Notes: generated by a model not told the origin, from the letters alone. 64,000 nt of DNA from Phyllobacterium calauticae (GCF_019991125.1 NZ_JAGENB010000011.1:1-64000); one strand, 5' to 3'. Shown: positions 24,457 through 33,067, counted from the first letter of the stretch. Translations and numbers: made by a program.

Positions 24457-24978
24457 TTACCGCGCGTCCCGCTTCGCCTGCGCCACCTTTGCCGCAGCCC
24501 GCTGCCGCCCGCGCTCCATTGGCCGAATTAAGCTTCCAACCTTGGAGTTTTCGATGACCCGCAAACCTTGATGCGCGTGACGCGTGTTCAGCTCAGCGGC
24601 ATCTTTTCTCGCGCCTTGCTTCATGTTCAACGCCTTGCGTGCATTTTCAATGAGTTCGATGCTTGCCGTCAGTCGACGGCGGCGTTCAATTTCATTGTTG
24701 AGACGACGCATCGCCATGGCGAGGACCGCAACCTTTAATTGAGAACCGTCGTCTTTGGTCGACGCCGTTGCACCCTTCGGTGCCGCTTTGCCACGCATTT
24801 CGCGGCGACGGCGATGCGCCTGCGTTTGGGCTTTGTCCCGCTGCCCGCGCAACAGCTTGACCAAATTGGCCAGTTCCGCGTCATTCAAGTCCTGCAGCTC
24901 AGGATGGTGGGATTTGTCGACGAGGCCTCGCTCTTCCGCACTCAAAGCGCGCGCTTCTTCCTTACGTGAAATGGCCAT
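24457..24978 (-). CDS. Basic, helical hypothetical protein
   Basis: 173 residues from ATG 24978, with GGGAGG at good spacing; the frame continues to 25008 but that part covers the ribosome site. The protein is rich in Arg, Lys and Ala, with predicted long helices (LNDAELANLVKLLRGQRDKAQ, AMRRLNNEIERRRRL) and no membrane segment. I do not recognise a functional family; similar basic proteins are annotated as hypothetical in Rhizobiales. It stands alone between the cus cluster and the mucR-like gene, divergent from the latter. Nucleic-acid binding is possible from composition only. Confidence 0.7.
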   Translation of the reverse strand: MAISRKEEARALSAEERGLVDKSHHPELQDLNDAELANLVKLLRGQRDKAQTQAHRRRREMRGKAAPKGATASTKDDGSQLKVAVLAMAMRRLNNEIERRRRLTASIELIENARKALNMKQGARKDAAELNTRHAHQGLRVIENSKVGSLIRPMERGRQRAAAKVAQAKRDAR

Positions 24979-25008
24979 GCTGTTTCCTCCCATTATTATC
25001 GTTCGCAT

Positions 25009-25199
25009 GAAGCGAATGTGTCGAAATGCGCAATCTTCGGATCAAATCAAAATACAAAACAACGCCGCCTTATTGCTGCATAAAGCCTCCTCGTTTCTGG
25101 AATATTTTTCACTTCAATCTTTAATTTTCACCCAATTCAATTTAATGTACTTCGACGAATACTTATATATCCGACAGACACAAAGTCAAAAGGATCATC
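25009..25199. other. AT-rich divergent intergenic region before the MucR-like gene
   Basis: A stretch (about 25030-25180) with long A/T runs in an otherwise GC-rich window. MucR/Ros proteins bind AT-rich DNA with T-A steps and repress their own genes, so this is a plausible autoregulatory site. It also holds TTCGC/GCGAA (25002-25016) near the hypothetical gene's leader. Confidence 0.4.
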
Positions 25200-25631
25200 G
25201 TGAAAGACGACCGGAATGACACATTGAAACATAAAGTTCTGCTTGTCGAATTGTCAGCCAAATTGGCGGCTGCTTATGTTCGGCGCAGTTCGATACCCTG
25301 GACCGAATTGCCCAAGGTCATTACGGAAATTCACGCCGCGCTTGACAAAGTTGCGCTTGAAAATGCGCCGCTTCCTGTAGCGCAAAAGGCAGCGCCAGCC
25401 GTTAATCCGAACAAATCGATATTGGCCGATTACATCATATGCCTGGATGACGGAAAGAAGTTCAAAACTTTGAAGCGTCATATTATGAACGAGTATGGAC
25501 TAACGCCGGAAGCTTATCGCGAAAAATGGAGCCTGGACTCGTCTTATCCGATGGTTGCACCCAATTATTCGACCAGGCGCTCCGCTCTGGCAAAGGAAAA
25601 CGGTCTTGGCCGAAAACGGATGGGTTTATAG
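25200..25631 (+). CDS. MucR/Ros family transcriptional regulator
   Basis: 143 residues from GTG 25200 with AAGGA upstream. The Ros/MucR zinc-finger region is at about 78-115: CLDDGKKFKTLKRHIMNEYGLTPEAYREKW. As in MucR proteins, the second Cys of the Ros finger is replaced by Asp, with His as remaining ligands. The N-terminal half (about 12-50) corresponds to the oligomerisation region. MucR acts as a global H-NS-like silencer of exopolysaccharide, motility and virulence genes in Rhizobiales; rhizobia usually have several paralogues, so which this is cannot be told. Confidence 0.9.
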   Translation: MKDDRNDTLKHKVLLVELSAKLAAAYVRRSSIPWTELPKVITEIHAALDKVALENAPLPVAQKAAPAVNPNKSILADYIICLDDGKKFKTLKRHIMNEYGLTPEAYREKWSLDSSYPMVAPNYSTRRSALAKENGLGRKRMGL

Positions 25632-25769
25632 TCGGGGGCAGCAGCTCTATCTACCTGAAGCGTGAATGCCAGAGCGCCAGTCACACCATTTTCTCCCGTC
25701 GAAACATAACCAAATATATGGCGTCGTGACTTAAGCCGCCGGAGATGGGACAATCGGGCAATTTTATCG

Positions 25770-25898
25770 CTGGACATTCCGGCTCGAATCCTGATCGTCG
25801 AGGATGATCGCGATATCGCGAGCATGCTTGCGGAACGACCCCATTCTGTGGCAGATGCCCCCCCGGTGCCATCATCAGGGCTGGCCGGGAAGCGCTGA
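25770..25898 (+). pseudogene. Remnant of a response-regulator gene
   Basis: In this frame (CTG at 25770 to TGA 25896-25898) codons 25782-25835 encode ARILIVEDDRDIASMLAE, the first strand, acidic pair and helix of a CheY/OmpR receiver domain. The phospho-acceptor Asp region and everything after are missing: the frame continues into unrelated residues over a 7-C run and stops. A bona fide receiver needs about 120 residues, so this is a truncated remnant. There is no ribosome site or ATG. It lies between the mucR-like gene and the convergent GntR gene. Confidence 0.6.
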
Positions 25899-25903
25899 CA
25901 GCA

Positions 25904-26674
25904 TCAATCGGCGTTCTGCACGCCTTTTGTCGCGGCAAGAACGCGTTCTGCACCGTCCTCGATGACCCCGCGCATGGCCTTTTTGGCAGCACTCACATTG
26001 CGGTCCCTGATCGCATCGGCAATGGCTCTGTGGCGCGCCACCGAATAGCTGTGGCGCTCGGGGTTCGGGATCGGCGAGCTGATCGTGAACGTGGTCACCA
26101 AGGCCACCTCGATCAGCGCGCTGATCGAGCGCATGAAGGGATTGTGAGACGCATCGGCAATGGCGATATGAAATTGAAGATCGCTGTCAACGAAACTGGA
26201 TGCGGATTGGCCCGCCTCCCCCATTCTTTCAACCCACTTATAGAGTGTTTCGAGCTGAGTGGTCGTTCTGCGGCGCGCGGCGAGGCCCGCCGCTTCTGGT
26301 TCGAGCGCCAGACGCATTTCCAGAAGGCTCGACAGAAATTCCGGCGTGGGGCCGGCCTCGAAATGCCAGACCAGAATGTCCGGGTCGAACAGATTCCAAT
26401 GCGAGCGCTCGAGCACGCGCGTGCCAATCTTGGCGCGCGGCTGAATCAAGCCTTTGGCCGCCAGCGTCTTCAGTGCTTCGCGCAGCACCGTCCGCGATAC
26501 GCCGAAGCGCTCGAACAGCTCGGCGTCACCCGGCAGAATGCTGTTCTCCGCGTAGTCACCGCTGATGATGCGCAAGCCGAGCGCGCGCATGACGTGGCCG
26601 TGATGCGTGTGCGAATGGCCTGCCGTCCGGAAATCGTAGTTTGAAAGGTCGTTGCGTGGCAAATCACCCCCCAC
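25904..26674 (-). CDS. GntR-family (FadR/FCD) regulator of the ytf sugar operon
   Basis: 256 residues from GTG 26674, overlapping the yjfF stop by 11 nt; a shorter start is possible because the first 25 residues look unconserved. The winged helix-turn-helix lies at about 28-92 (PGDAELFERFGVSRTVLREALKTLAAKGLI) and the all-helical FCD ligand domain at about 110-235 with the usual Asp-His metal ligands (DLQFHIAI). It is the last gene of ytfQ-ytfR-ytfT-yjfF-gntR, so it probably represses its own operon through the palindrome at 31264-31286, released by the sugar or a metabolite. Confidence 0.88.
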   Translation of the reverse strand: MGGDLPRNDLSNYDFRTAGHSHTHHGHVMRALGLRIISGDYAENSILPGDAELFERFGVSRTVLREALKTLAAKGLIQPRAKIGTRVLERSHWNLFDPDILVWHFEAGPTPEFLSSLLEMRLALEPEAAGLAARRRTTTQLETLYKWVERMGEAGQSASSFVDSDLQFHIAIADASHNPFMRSISALIEVALVTTFTISSPIPNPERHSYSVARHRAIADAIRDRNVSAAKKAMRGVIEDGAERVLAATKGVQNAD

Positions 26675-27641
26675 TGGTTGCCGTTGTTCTCTTCAGTGAC
26701 AGGAACACCAATATGCGCTGCAAGGCAATGAACGAGAAGAGAAGGACACCGACAACGATTTTTGTCCACCAGCTGGACAGGGTTCCATCAAAGACGATGT
26801 AAGTCTGGATAATGCCCTGGATGATCACGCCGATGAAGGTACCGGCGATATAACCGACACCCCCGGTCAGCAATGTCCCCCCGATCACCACTGCCGCGAT
26901 GGTATCGAGTTCGACGCCGACGGCGGCGAGCGAATAACCCGCAGAAGTGTAAAGCGAAAAGACAATTCCGGCGAGCCCCGACAGGAAGCCCGACATCGCA
27001 TAGATGCCGATCGTGGTCCTGGCAACCGGCACGCCCATCAGCTCGGCCGACGTGCGGTTTCCGCCCACCGCATAGATGTAGGAACCGAACTTGCTGAAAT
27101 GCGCAACGACGATACCGACCAAAAACACCAGCACCATGAGGCAACCGATGAAGGTCAGCCGTCCGCCGCCTGGCAACCGGTAGAACAGCCCCTGCAATGC
27201 CGTATAGAACGGGTGATCGATCGGGATTGAATCCGTTGTCATCACGAAGCACATGCCCCGTGCCAGAAACATGCCAGCCAGCGTGACGATGAAGGACGGC
27301 ACTTCAAGGTAATGGATGATCGCGCCCATGCTTGCCCCGAAAGCCGTGGTGATCAAAAGCGCAATTGCAAAGGCAATCAGCGGATGAACGCCATAATGCG
27401 TGATGAGGACGGCCAGAAGCACCCCGGTAAAGGCAATCACCGATCCCACAGAGAGGTCAATGCCGCCGGAAAGAATGACGAACGTCATGCCGACAGCGGC
27501 AATTCCCAGAAAGGCATTGTCCGTCAGCAGATTACCGGCAACACGGGTCGAGAACATCGCCGGAAACTGGAAAACACACGCAGCGTAGGCAATGAGGCAG
27601 ATGAGCAGTGTGGCACAAAGGGGCAAAAGGCGTGTGTTCAT
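26664..27641 (-). CDS. yjfF: YjfF-like sugar ABC transporter permease
   Basis: 325 residues from ATG 27641, which overlaps the ytfT stop (ATGA); the frame can be read further upstream but that part is ytfT in another frame. It has about 8-9 membrane helices and the BPD_transp_2 signature GGIDLSVGSV near residue 60, with GGTLLTGGVGYIAGTFIG near 265. In E. coli YtfQRT-YjfF imports galactofuranose; permease pairs are heterodimeric, matching the two permease genes here. Confidence 0.9.
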   Translation of the reverse strand: MNTRLLPLCATLLICLIAYAACVFQFPAMFSTRVAGNLLTDNAFLGIAAVGMTFVILSGGIDLSVGSVIAFTGVLLAVLITHYGVHPLIAFAIALLITTAFGASMGAIIHYLEVPSFIVTLAGMFLARGMCFVMTTDSIPIDHPFYTALQGLFYRLPGGGRLTFIGCLMVLVFLVGIVVAHFSKFGSYIYAVGGNRTSAELMGVPVARTTIGIYAMSGFLSGLAGIVFSLYTSAGYSLAAVGVELDTIAAVVIGGTLLTGGVGYIAGTFIGVIIQGIIQTYIVFDGTLSSWWTKIVVGVLLFSFIALQRILVFLSLKRTTATSGG

Positions 27642-28654
27642 TGTCTCTTTCCCCCCTTCGAGCGGAATTCCCCCTTGAGAAATGCCCAGCCGCCCAGGGA
27701 TGAAAATGACTGTGCCAGCAGGATGACAATGATGACCAGCGCTTTCAGGATGAGATTGTATTCGGGCGGGAAGCCGGACAGCAATATCCCCGTGTTCATC
27801 GCCTGAATGATGACTGCGCCAAGCGCTGACATGAGAATGGAAAAACGGCCGCCAAACAGTGAGGTCCCGCCGACGACAACCGCGAGAATTGCATCCAGTT
27901 CCAGCCAGAGACCCGCATTGTTGGCATCGGCACCGCGAATATCCGCGGCAATGATGATCCCGGCCAGTGAAGCGCAAAACCCGCAAAACCCGTAGATGAC
28001 GAGCAGCAGCAGTTTGCTGTTCAGTCCGGCATAGCTGCTCGCGCTTCGATTGATGCCGATCGATTCGATCAGCAGCCCGATTGCCGTGCGCCTGACCACG
28101 GCAATCGCCACGACGAGAAGCGAGACCGCGATCAGGATGGGCATGGGAATGCCGGCAAAAGAGCCTGTTCCGAAGAAGATCAGGCCGGGCTCGGTGAAGG
28201 TGACAATCGAACCCTCGGTGATCAGCTGCGCAATGCCGCGGCCGGCCACCATGAGGATCAAGGTCGCCACGATGGGTTGCAGGTCGAAATAGGCGACGAG
28301 AATGCCGTTCCACAGGCCGCACGCCAGACCCGTGCCGAGGGCGGCAACAATGACGACAGGCAGGGGATAACCGGCGACGGTCATCGTTGCAGCCAGCGCG
28401 CCCGAGACGGCCATGACGGCGCCGACCGAAAGATCGACACCGCGGCTGGCGATGACAGCGGTCATGCCGATTGCCAGGATGATCACCGGGGCACCGCGAT
28501 TGAGGACATCGATCAGGCTGCCGAACAGCCGGCCGTCCTGTAGGCGTATTTCGAAAAATCCGGGGAATGCCAGATAATTGAGAAACAGTATGAGCATCAG
28601 CGAAAGCAGCTGCGGCATGGCTTTCGTCAACGCTGCAGTATTCAGACGGATCAT
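27638..28654 (-). CDS. ytfT: YtfT-like sugar ABC transporter permease
   Basis: 338 residues with the BPD_transp_2 fold: about 9 membrane helices, signature RGVDLSVGAVMAV near residue 70 and LAVVVGGTSLFGGRFSI near 260. It forms the membrane pore with YjfF, energised by YtfR. It overlaps ytfR and yjfF by 4 nt each, so translation is coupled along the operon. Confidence 0.9.
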   Translation of the reverse strand: MIRLNTAALTKAMPQLLSLMLILFLNYLAFPGFFEIRLQDGRLFGSLIDVLNRGAPVIILAIGMTAVIASRGVDLSVGAVMAVSGALAATMTVAGYPLPVVIVAALGTGLACGLWNGILVAYFDLQPIVATLILMVAGRGIAQLITEGSIVTFTEPGLIFFGTGSFAGIPMPILIAVSLLVVAIAVVRRTAIGLLIESIGINRSASSYAGLNSKLLLLVIYGFCGFCASLAGIIIAADIRGADANNAGLWLELDAILAVVVGGTSLFGGRFSILMSALGAVIIQAMNTGILLSGFPPEYNLILKALVIIVILLAQSFSSLGGWAFLKGEFRSKGGKRQ

Positions 28655-30168
28655 GCAGAGGCCCCTTCAGATTCAGCAGCAATCATCTGCATGATGTTTG
28701 ATGTCGTGATATCGTCACCGGAAATTTCCCCGCGATGCGCGCGATCCCGCAGGACAATGACACGGGTGCTGTAGGCAACGATTTCCTCGATCTCCGAGGA
28801 GATGACAAGCAGTGCCATGCCATCGTCGCAAAGCCGGTTGATCAGCGCGATGATCTCGGCATGCGCGCCCACATCGATACCGCGCGTCGGCTCGTCGAGA
28901 ATGAGAAACCGGGGATTGGTTGCAAGCCAGCGGGCAAGAATAACCTTCTGCTGGTTGCCGCCGGATAGAAATTTGATCGGCTTCTCAATATCCGTGGTAC
29001 GGATATCGAGCGCCTTGACGAATTTGTCGGCCAGGCTGATCTGCTCACGGCTCGACAACCGGTTGAACCAGCCTTTCTGGGCCTGCAACGCCAGGCAAAT
29101 ATTCTCGCGCACGGAAAGGTCGCCTATGATTCCGTCGGACTTGCGATCTTCCGGGCACAGACCGAACCCGCAGGCGACAGCGTCCTGCGGTGTGCGGATG
29201 AGTACGGGATGTCCGTCTATGCGGATATGCCCCGTGTCCGCGGCGTCGATTCCGAACAGGATTTTGGCGGTCTCCGTGCGGCCGGATCCCAAAAGCCCCG
29301 CCATGCCGATCACTTCACCTTCACCGATATCGAGATCGAACGGCGCAATGCTGCGGCTGCGCCCAAGTCCCTTGAAAGAGAACGGTTTGATGGCGGGGAC
29401 AGGCCGGTCATGGCGCGTATTGTGCGTTGCGACCGCCAAGGCCCGTCCAAGCATCAGGGAAACCAGATCGATCTTTGGAAGTTCCGCAGTCAAAGCGCTG
29501 CCGGCCAGCTTTCCGTTGCGCAGGACCGTGACCCGATCACAGATTTCATAGACCTGATCGAGGAAATGCGTAATGAAAACAATACCAAAGCCGCGTGCGC
29601 GCAACTGGCGGAGTATGGCGAACAGGATCTCGGTCTCATGGCGATCAAGACTGGCGGTCGGCTCGTCAAGGACAAGAACGCGCCCCGACATATCGACAGC
29701 GCGGGCGATTGCCACGAGTTGCTGCACAGCAACGGAGTAACGGGACAAATCGGACGAAACATCCAGATGCAGGTCATATTGCGCCAGCAATTCCAGCGCC
29801 TGTTTTTCCATCAGCTTGCGGTTGACAAAGCCGAACCGCATTGGCTGGCGCCCGATGAAGAGATTGTCGGCAACGGACATATTGGGCAGCAGATTCACTT
29901 CCTGGTAAACCGTACCGATACCGAGATGTTGAGCATGCTGCGTATCGCGCATGGCCACCGGTTGCCCGTCGATTTTGATCACGCCGGCATCCGGCTGGTG
30001 GACACCAGTCAGCACTTTGATCAGCGTTGATTTCCCCGCGCCATTTTCGCCGAGAAGCGCATGGATTTCCCCCGGCCTGACGGTGAAATCAACGCCATCC
30101 AACGCTTTGAAACCAACAAATGATTTGGAAATACCCTCTACCGCAAGAAGACCGGGTTTGTCCGTCAT
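28651..30168 (-). CDS. ytfR: YtfR-like sugar ABC transporter ATPase
   Basis: 505 residues with two ABC domains, as in RbsA/MglA-type ATPases. The first has Walker A GENGAGKS near residue 40, the SRYSVAVQQLVAIARA signature region and LVLDEPTASLD; the second has the degenerate Walker A GLLGSGRTE near 290, LSGGNQQKVILARWL and FLILDEPTRGIDVG. It drives import of the sugar bound by YtfQ. It follows ytfQ after a 76-nt gap with a strong hairpin. Confidence 0.92.
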   Translation of the reverse strand: MTDKPGLLAVEGISKSFVGFKALDGVDFTVRPGEIHALLGENGAGKSTLIKVLTGVHQPDAGVIKIDGQPVAMRDTQHAQHLGIGTVYQEVNLLPNMSVADNLFIGRQPMRFGFVNRKLMEKQALELLAQYDLHLDVSSDLSRYSVAVQQLVAIARAVDMSGRVLVLDEPTASLDRHETEILFAILRQLRARGFGIVFITHFLDQVYEICDRVTVLRNGKLAGSALTAELPKIDLVSLMLGRALAVATHNTRHDRPVPAIKPFSFKGLGRSRSIAPFDLDIGEGEVIGMAGLLGSGRTETAKILFGIDAADTGHIRIDGHPVLIRTPQDAVACGFGLCPEDRKSDGIIGDLSVRENICLALQAQKGWFNRLSSREQISLADKFVKALDIRTTDIEKPIKFLSGGNQQKVILARWLATNPRFLILDEPTRGIDVGAHAEIIALINRLCDDGMALLVISSEIEEIVAYSTRVIVLRDRAHRGEISGDDITTSNIMQMIAAESEGASA

Positions 30169-30205
30169 TGCGCCGTCTCCCCATCAGCGGATTTCCGATC
30201 AGTGA

Positions 30206-30230
30206 CCAGCCGCCCGAACGGGACGGCTGG
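30206..30230 (-). repeat. Intercistronic hairpin between ytfQ and ytfR
   Basis: CCAGCCG (30206-30212) pairs with CGGCTGG (30224-30230); inside, CCCG and CGGG extend the stem past a bulged A. It sits 15 nt after the ytfQ stop and has no T-run. Hairpins here usually protect the binding-protein mRNA or cause partial termination, giving more YtfQ than transporter. Confidence 0.65.
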
Positions 30231-30244
30231 CACGGTGGTCCTGA

Positions 30245-31210
30245 TCAGTATCCCAGGCCCTTCTTTTCCTCGTAGACCTTCTTCGGGTCATCGGCCTGTG
30301 TGTAGAGCTTCGATTCCGTCTGTATCCACTTTGGCGGGGCTTTTCCGCTGTCCTTGAACGCCTTCAAGGCATCAAAGGCTGGTCCCGCCATGTTCGGGGT
30401 CAGCTCAACCGTTGCGTTCGCTTCCCCTTCGGACATCGCCTTGAAAATATCAGGCACCGCATCGACAGACACGACGAGAATGTCCTTGCCCGGCTTCAAC
30501 CCGGCTTCCTTGATTGCCTGGATCGCACCAACGGCCATATCGTCATTGTGCGCATAGAGAGCGCAGATATTCTTGCCGCCGTTCTCCGCCTTGAGAAAGC
30601 CTTCCATGACTTCCTTGCCCTTGGAGCGGGTAAAGTCGCCAGTCTGGCTGCGGGTAATCTTGATATTGGTGGCCGAGGCGATTCCGTCCTCGAAACCTTT
30701 CTTGCGGTTGATGGCAGGACTTGAACCAACCGTTCCCTGCAATTCGACAACCTTGCAGTCCTTGCCGGCCACCGCTTTGACGAGCCATTCGCCGGCAACC
30801 TTGCCTTCATGGACGGTATCGGACGTAACCGCAGTCAAATAGAGACCGTCATTGGCTGTTTCGATGGTGCGGTCCAAAAGAATGACCGGGATCTTGGCTT
30901 CCTTGGCTTCGGCAAGAACCGTGTCCCACCCTGTCGCCACGACCGGGGCGATGAAGATGGCGTCGACACCTTGCGCAATGAAGCCGCGGATCGCCTTGAT
31001 CTGGTTTTCCTGCTTCTGCTGGGCATCGGCAATTTTGAGATCGACGCCGCGTTTCTTGGCTTCAATCTTCGACACGGATGTTTCAGCCGCACGCCAGCCC
31101 GACTCCGAGCCGATCTGTGAAAAACCGACTGTCAAATCAGCTGCGTGCGCAGCACCAGCGCACAACATGGCAACCGTGCTAGCAAGCAGAATTCTCTTCA
31201 TGGAAATCAT
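30245..31210 (-). CDS. ytfQ: YtfQ-like periplasmic sugar-binding protein
   Basis: 321 residues from ATG 31210 with GGGAGGAG upstream (ATG 31201 also possible). A signal peptide ends near residue 23 (AHA before ADL). It is a two-lobed periplasmic-binding-protein-1 (LacI-like) fold and matches YtfQ closely in the N-terminal VGFSQIGSESGWRAAET and in IFIAPVVATGWDTVL, VILLDRTI and HNDDMAVGAIQAI stretches. YtfQ binds galactofuranose; a related hexose or hexuronate cannot be excluded. First gene of the operon, with a palindromic operator upstream. Confidence 0.92.
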   Translation of the reverse strand: MISMKRILLASTVAMLCAGAAHAADLTVGFSQIGSESGWRAAETSVSKIEAKKRGVDLKIADAQQKQENQIKAIRGFIAQGVDAIFIAPVVATGWDTVLAEAKEAKIPVILLDRTIETANDGLYLTAVTSDTVHEGKVAGEWLVKAVAGKDCKVVELQGTVGSSPAINRKKGFEDGIASATNIKITRSQTGDFTRSKGKEVMEGFLKAENGGKNICALYAHNDDMAVGAIQAIKEAGLKPGKDILVVSVDAVPDIFKAMSEGEANATVELTPNMAGPAFDALKAFKDSGKAPPKWIQTESKLYTQADDPKKVYEEKKGLGY

Positions 31211-31263
31211 GACGTCTCCTCCCGAAATTGGTCAAATTTGCAAGATCCTCCCAGACCTCCGGC

Positions 31264-31286
31264 GTATTACTATAATATAGTAATAC
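31264..31286. promoter_or_regulatory. Perfect 23-bp palindrome, candidate GntR operator of the ytf operon
   Basis: Arms GTATTACTATA and TATAGTAATAC flank a single central A. It is a perfect dyad 54 nt before the ytfQ start. The AT-rich centre (TATATT/TATTAT read towards ytfQ) may double as a -10 region, so a bound repressor would block polymerase. The regulator is presumably the GntR-family protein encoded at the operon's end. Confidence 0.72.
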
Positions 31287-31448
31287 AAATAACAAGACGG
31301 TTTTGAGTCACGACAAAGCGCCCGGTTGCGGGCAGCAGCCGAGGGAAATCTGTCACGGAAAGATAGCGAGAATGCCAAGTACCGAAGCGCGTGCGGGGCG
31401 CGTCAGCCCGACGGATTGTCATGAAACTTCATCGGCTATCGGGATGGT

Positions 31449-32729
31449 TTACGTGGGCTGCGCCGACAAGGCACCCGTTGCCACCCTTGGCACGGCACTC
31501 TCGATCATGTCCGACTTGGCCTGAAAACGCAGGCCAAAGACGGCAATGAGCAGCGCGAACCAGACCGGATTGCGATTCTGGAAGAAAAGAGTGTCCGTAC
31601 AGCTCGCAAAAATCACGTAGAGCCAAATACGGGAGAAAAGGCGCGTCAGATGCGGGTTTCCTCCCTGTTCTTCTGCCCGCTCGATATAAATGATCGGCAG
31701 AATCAACAGCCAGACGAAGATGAGTATGAGGCCGGGAATTCCAGCTGAAACGAGCGTATCAACATAGCCATTGTGGGCGGTTCCCGCGTTCAACGCTCCG
31801 CTTTCGATCTGGCCGCCGCCATAAATCAGTTCAGGAGACCCCCAGAACACGTCAAAGCCGTATCCGGTGATCGGCTGCCGCGCCACCGCATTGATCGCAA
31901 GCCGCCAAATATCGGTGCGTGTCGTGAATGTCGGGTCTATTCCGACCGAGGCCAGCAGCTCGCGCACCGGCTCGAGAAAAGCCGCGCCAACCGTGACGAA
32001 GTTGATGGCGATAATTCCGCCCAGGACGATGAGGAAACGCAGCGATCGCAAACGCTCGAACAGGGCTGCGAGAACAAGTGTGGCCGGCAGAGCTGCCGAG
32101 GAGGTTTTACCACCGGTCCTGAACAGGAAGTATGTTGACAGGACGACAATGACAACGGCCCTCAGGCGCAGATGGGATGACCATGCGTACAGGCCAAAGA
32201 AGACCGATATGACCATCACACCCGCAGTGATGTTCTTGTGCGAGAACTGACCGCGCCAATCGCCTGCCAGTTCCCGTTCGGCAAAATCGCCGATATTGTG
32301 AATCGCATATTGCGGCCAGACCATGACGCCCCAATAAGCGAACCCCAGCATCACCAGGGTGGCCAAACTCAGAAGTGCCGCAAAATGCCGCTCCGATTTT
32401 GGCAAGAGCAGGAATATGCTCGCGTTCATGCAAACCAGTGCGCCAAGAATGGCCCTTTTCACGGCAACGTCCGGGTGAAGCGACAGGATCGAAACGAAGA
32501 TATACCAGATGAAAATTGCCGAAAGCAGAGCGGCTGGCTGCAGGATCATTCGCCGGAGGGGGTGTCGCAAACCGAAGAAGAGCAGCATGGCGGAGAGGAG
32601 CAGCATCACCGCCTGATAGAGCGCGTCGGAACGCGGATCGGCGGGATTGATGACAGCGCTCAAATCGGGAAATGGAGTCGTGGTAATCCAGAATAGAAAG
32701 AATATCCCCAGAAACACAAAGGTGCGCAT
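31449..32729 (-). CDS. O-antigen ligase/polymerase-like membrane protein (Wzy/ExoQ-type)
   Basis: 426 residues with about 10-11 membrane helices and a large extracytoplasmic loop near 230-310, the pattern of the Wzy_C/RfaL family. The conserved segment GYGFDVFWGSPE and TAHNGYVDTLVSAGIPG (catalytic His in AHN) are present, as is GRGQFSHKN-like WRGQFSHKNITAG near residue 157. It polymerises or ligates surface polysaccharide repeat units in the periplasm. No glycosyltransferases are adjacent, so the polymer is unknown; ExoQ of succinoglycan synthesis is a distant comparison. Confidence 0.82.
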   Translation of the reverse strand: MRTFVFLGIFFLFWITTTPFPDLSAVINPADPRSDALYQAVMLLLSAMLLFFGLRHPLRRMILQPAALLSAIFIWYIFVSILSLHPDVAVKRAILGALVCMNASIFLLLPKSERHFAALLSLATLVMLGFAYWGVMVWPQYAIHNIGDFAERELAGDWRGQFSHKNITAGVMVISVFFGLYAWSSHLRLRAVVIVVLSTYFLFRTGGKTSSAALPATLVLAALFERLRSLRFLIVLGGIIAINFVTVGAAFLEPVRELLASVGIDPTFTTRTDIWRLAINAVARQPITGYGFDVFWGSPELIYGGGQIESGALNAGTAHNGYVDTLVSAGIPGLILIFVWLLILPIIYIERAEEQGGNPHLTRLFSRIWLYVIFASCTDTLFFQNRNPVWFALLIAVFGLRFQAKSDMIESAVPRVATGALSAQPT

Positions 32730-33067
32730 CAGGGTCTGGCTGACCCGAATGGTGTTTTGCCCTGTATCGTCATGCCCGCCCCCAAGTGCGGATGTTGATT
32801 TTCACCGGCAATCGACCGGTGTTTTTCCTTGGAACCATCCGCCTCCCGACTATGTTTCAGATTGCGCAATGGGGTCAAGTGCAATGAATAGGCATATTGC
32901 AATGTCGTTGTTCAAAAATGACGGAAGCGATCAACCGCCATCTCTATGGTGATCCAAGCACCGATTTGACCTGTCCGAACGCAACGCGATTGTGGCGGTA
33001 ATAATTTTCAATTCTTGCGCGACTTGAAGAAACCCATGTCCAGACACCCCGGCTGAAAAGGATTTCA
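32730..33067. other. Intergenic region between the ligase and a small protein gene
   Basis: 338 nt without a recognisable gene. It holds the orphan plus-strand terminator at 32803-32826, an AT-rich stretch around 32880-32935 and a TGATCC at 32950 that lacks a -10 partner. Promoters of both divergent genes must lie here but none is clear. Confidence 0.5.
32803..32826 (+). terminator. Orphan rho-independent terminator
   Basis: CACCGG (32803-32808), 7-nt loop, CCGGTG (32816-32821), then TTTTT (32822-32826). It points along the plus strand, but no plus-strand gene lies upstream, only the 5' end of the minus-strand ligase gene. It may end an unannotated small RNA antisense to the ligase leader. 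Confidence 0.6.

Noticed and set aside
27642-28682. Upstream continuation of the yjfF reading frame, giving one 672-residue protein
   Set aside because: The extra part is low-complexity Arg/Cys/His sequence in a shifted frame of ytfT, whose own frame has a complete permease; yjfF starts at ATG 27641.
32950-32979. TGATCC upstream of the small hypothetical gene at 33068
   Set aside because: The position 18 nt downstream reads TCCGAA, without the TA of the -10 element.
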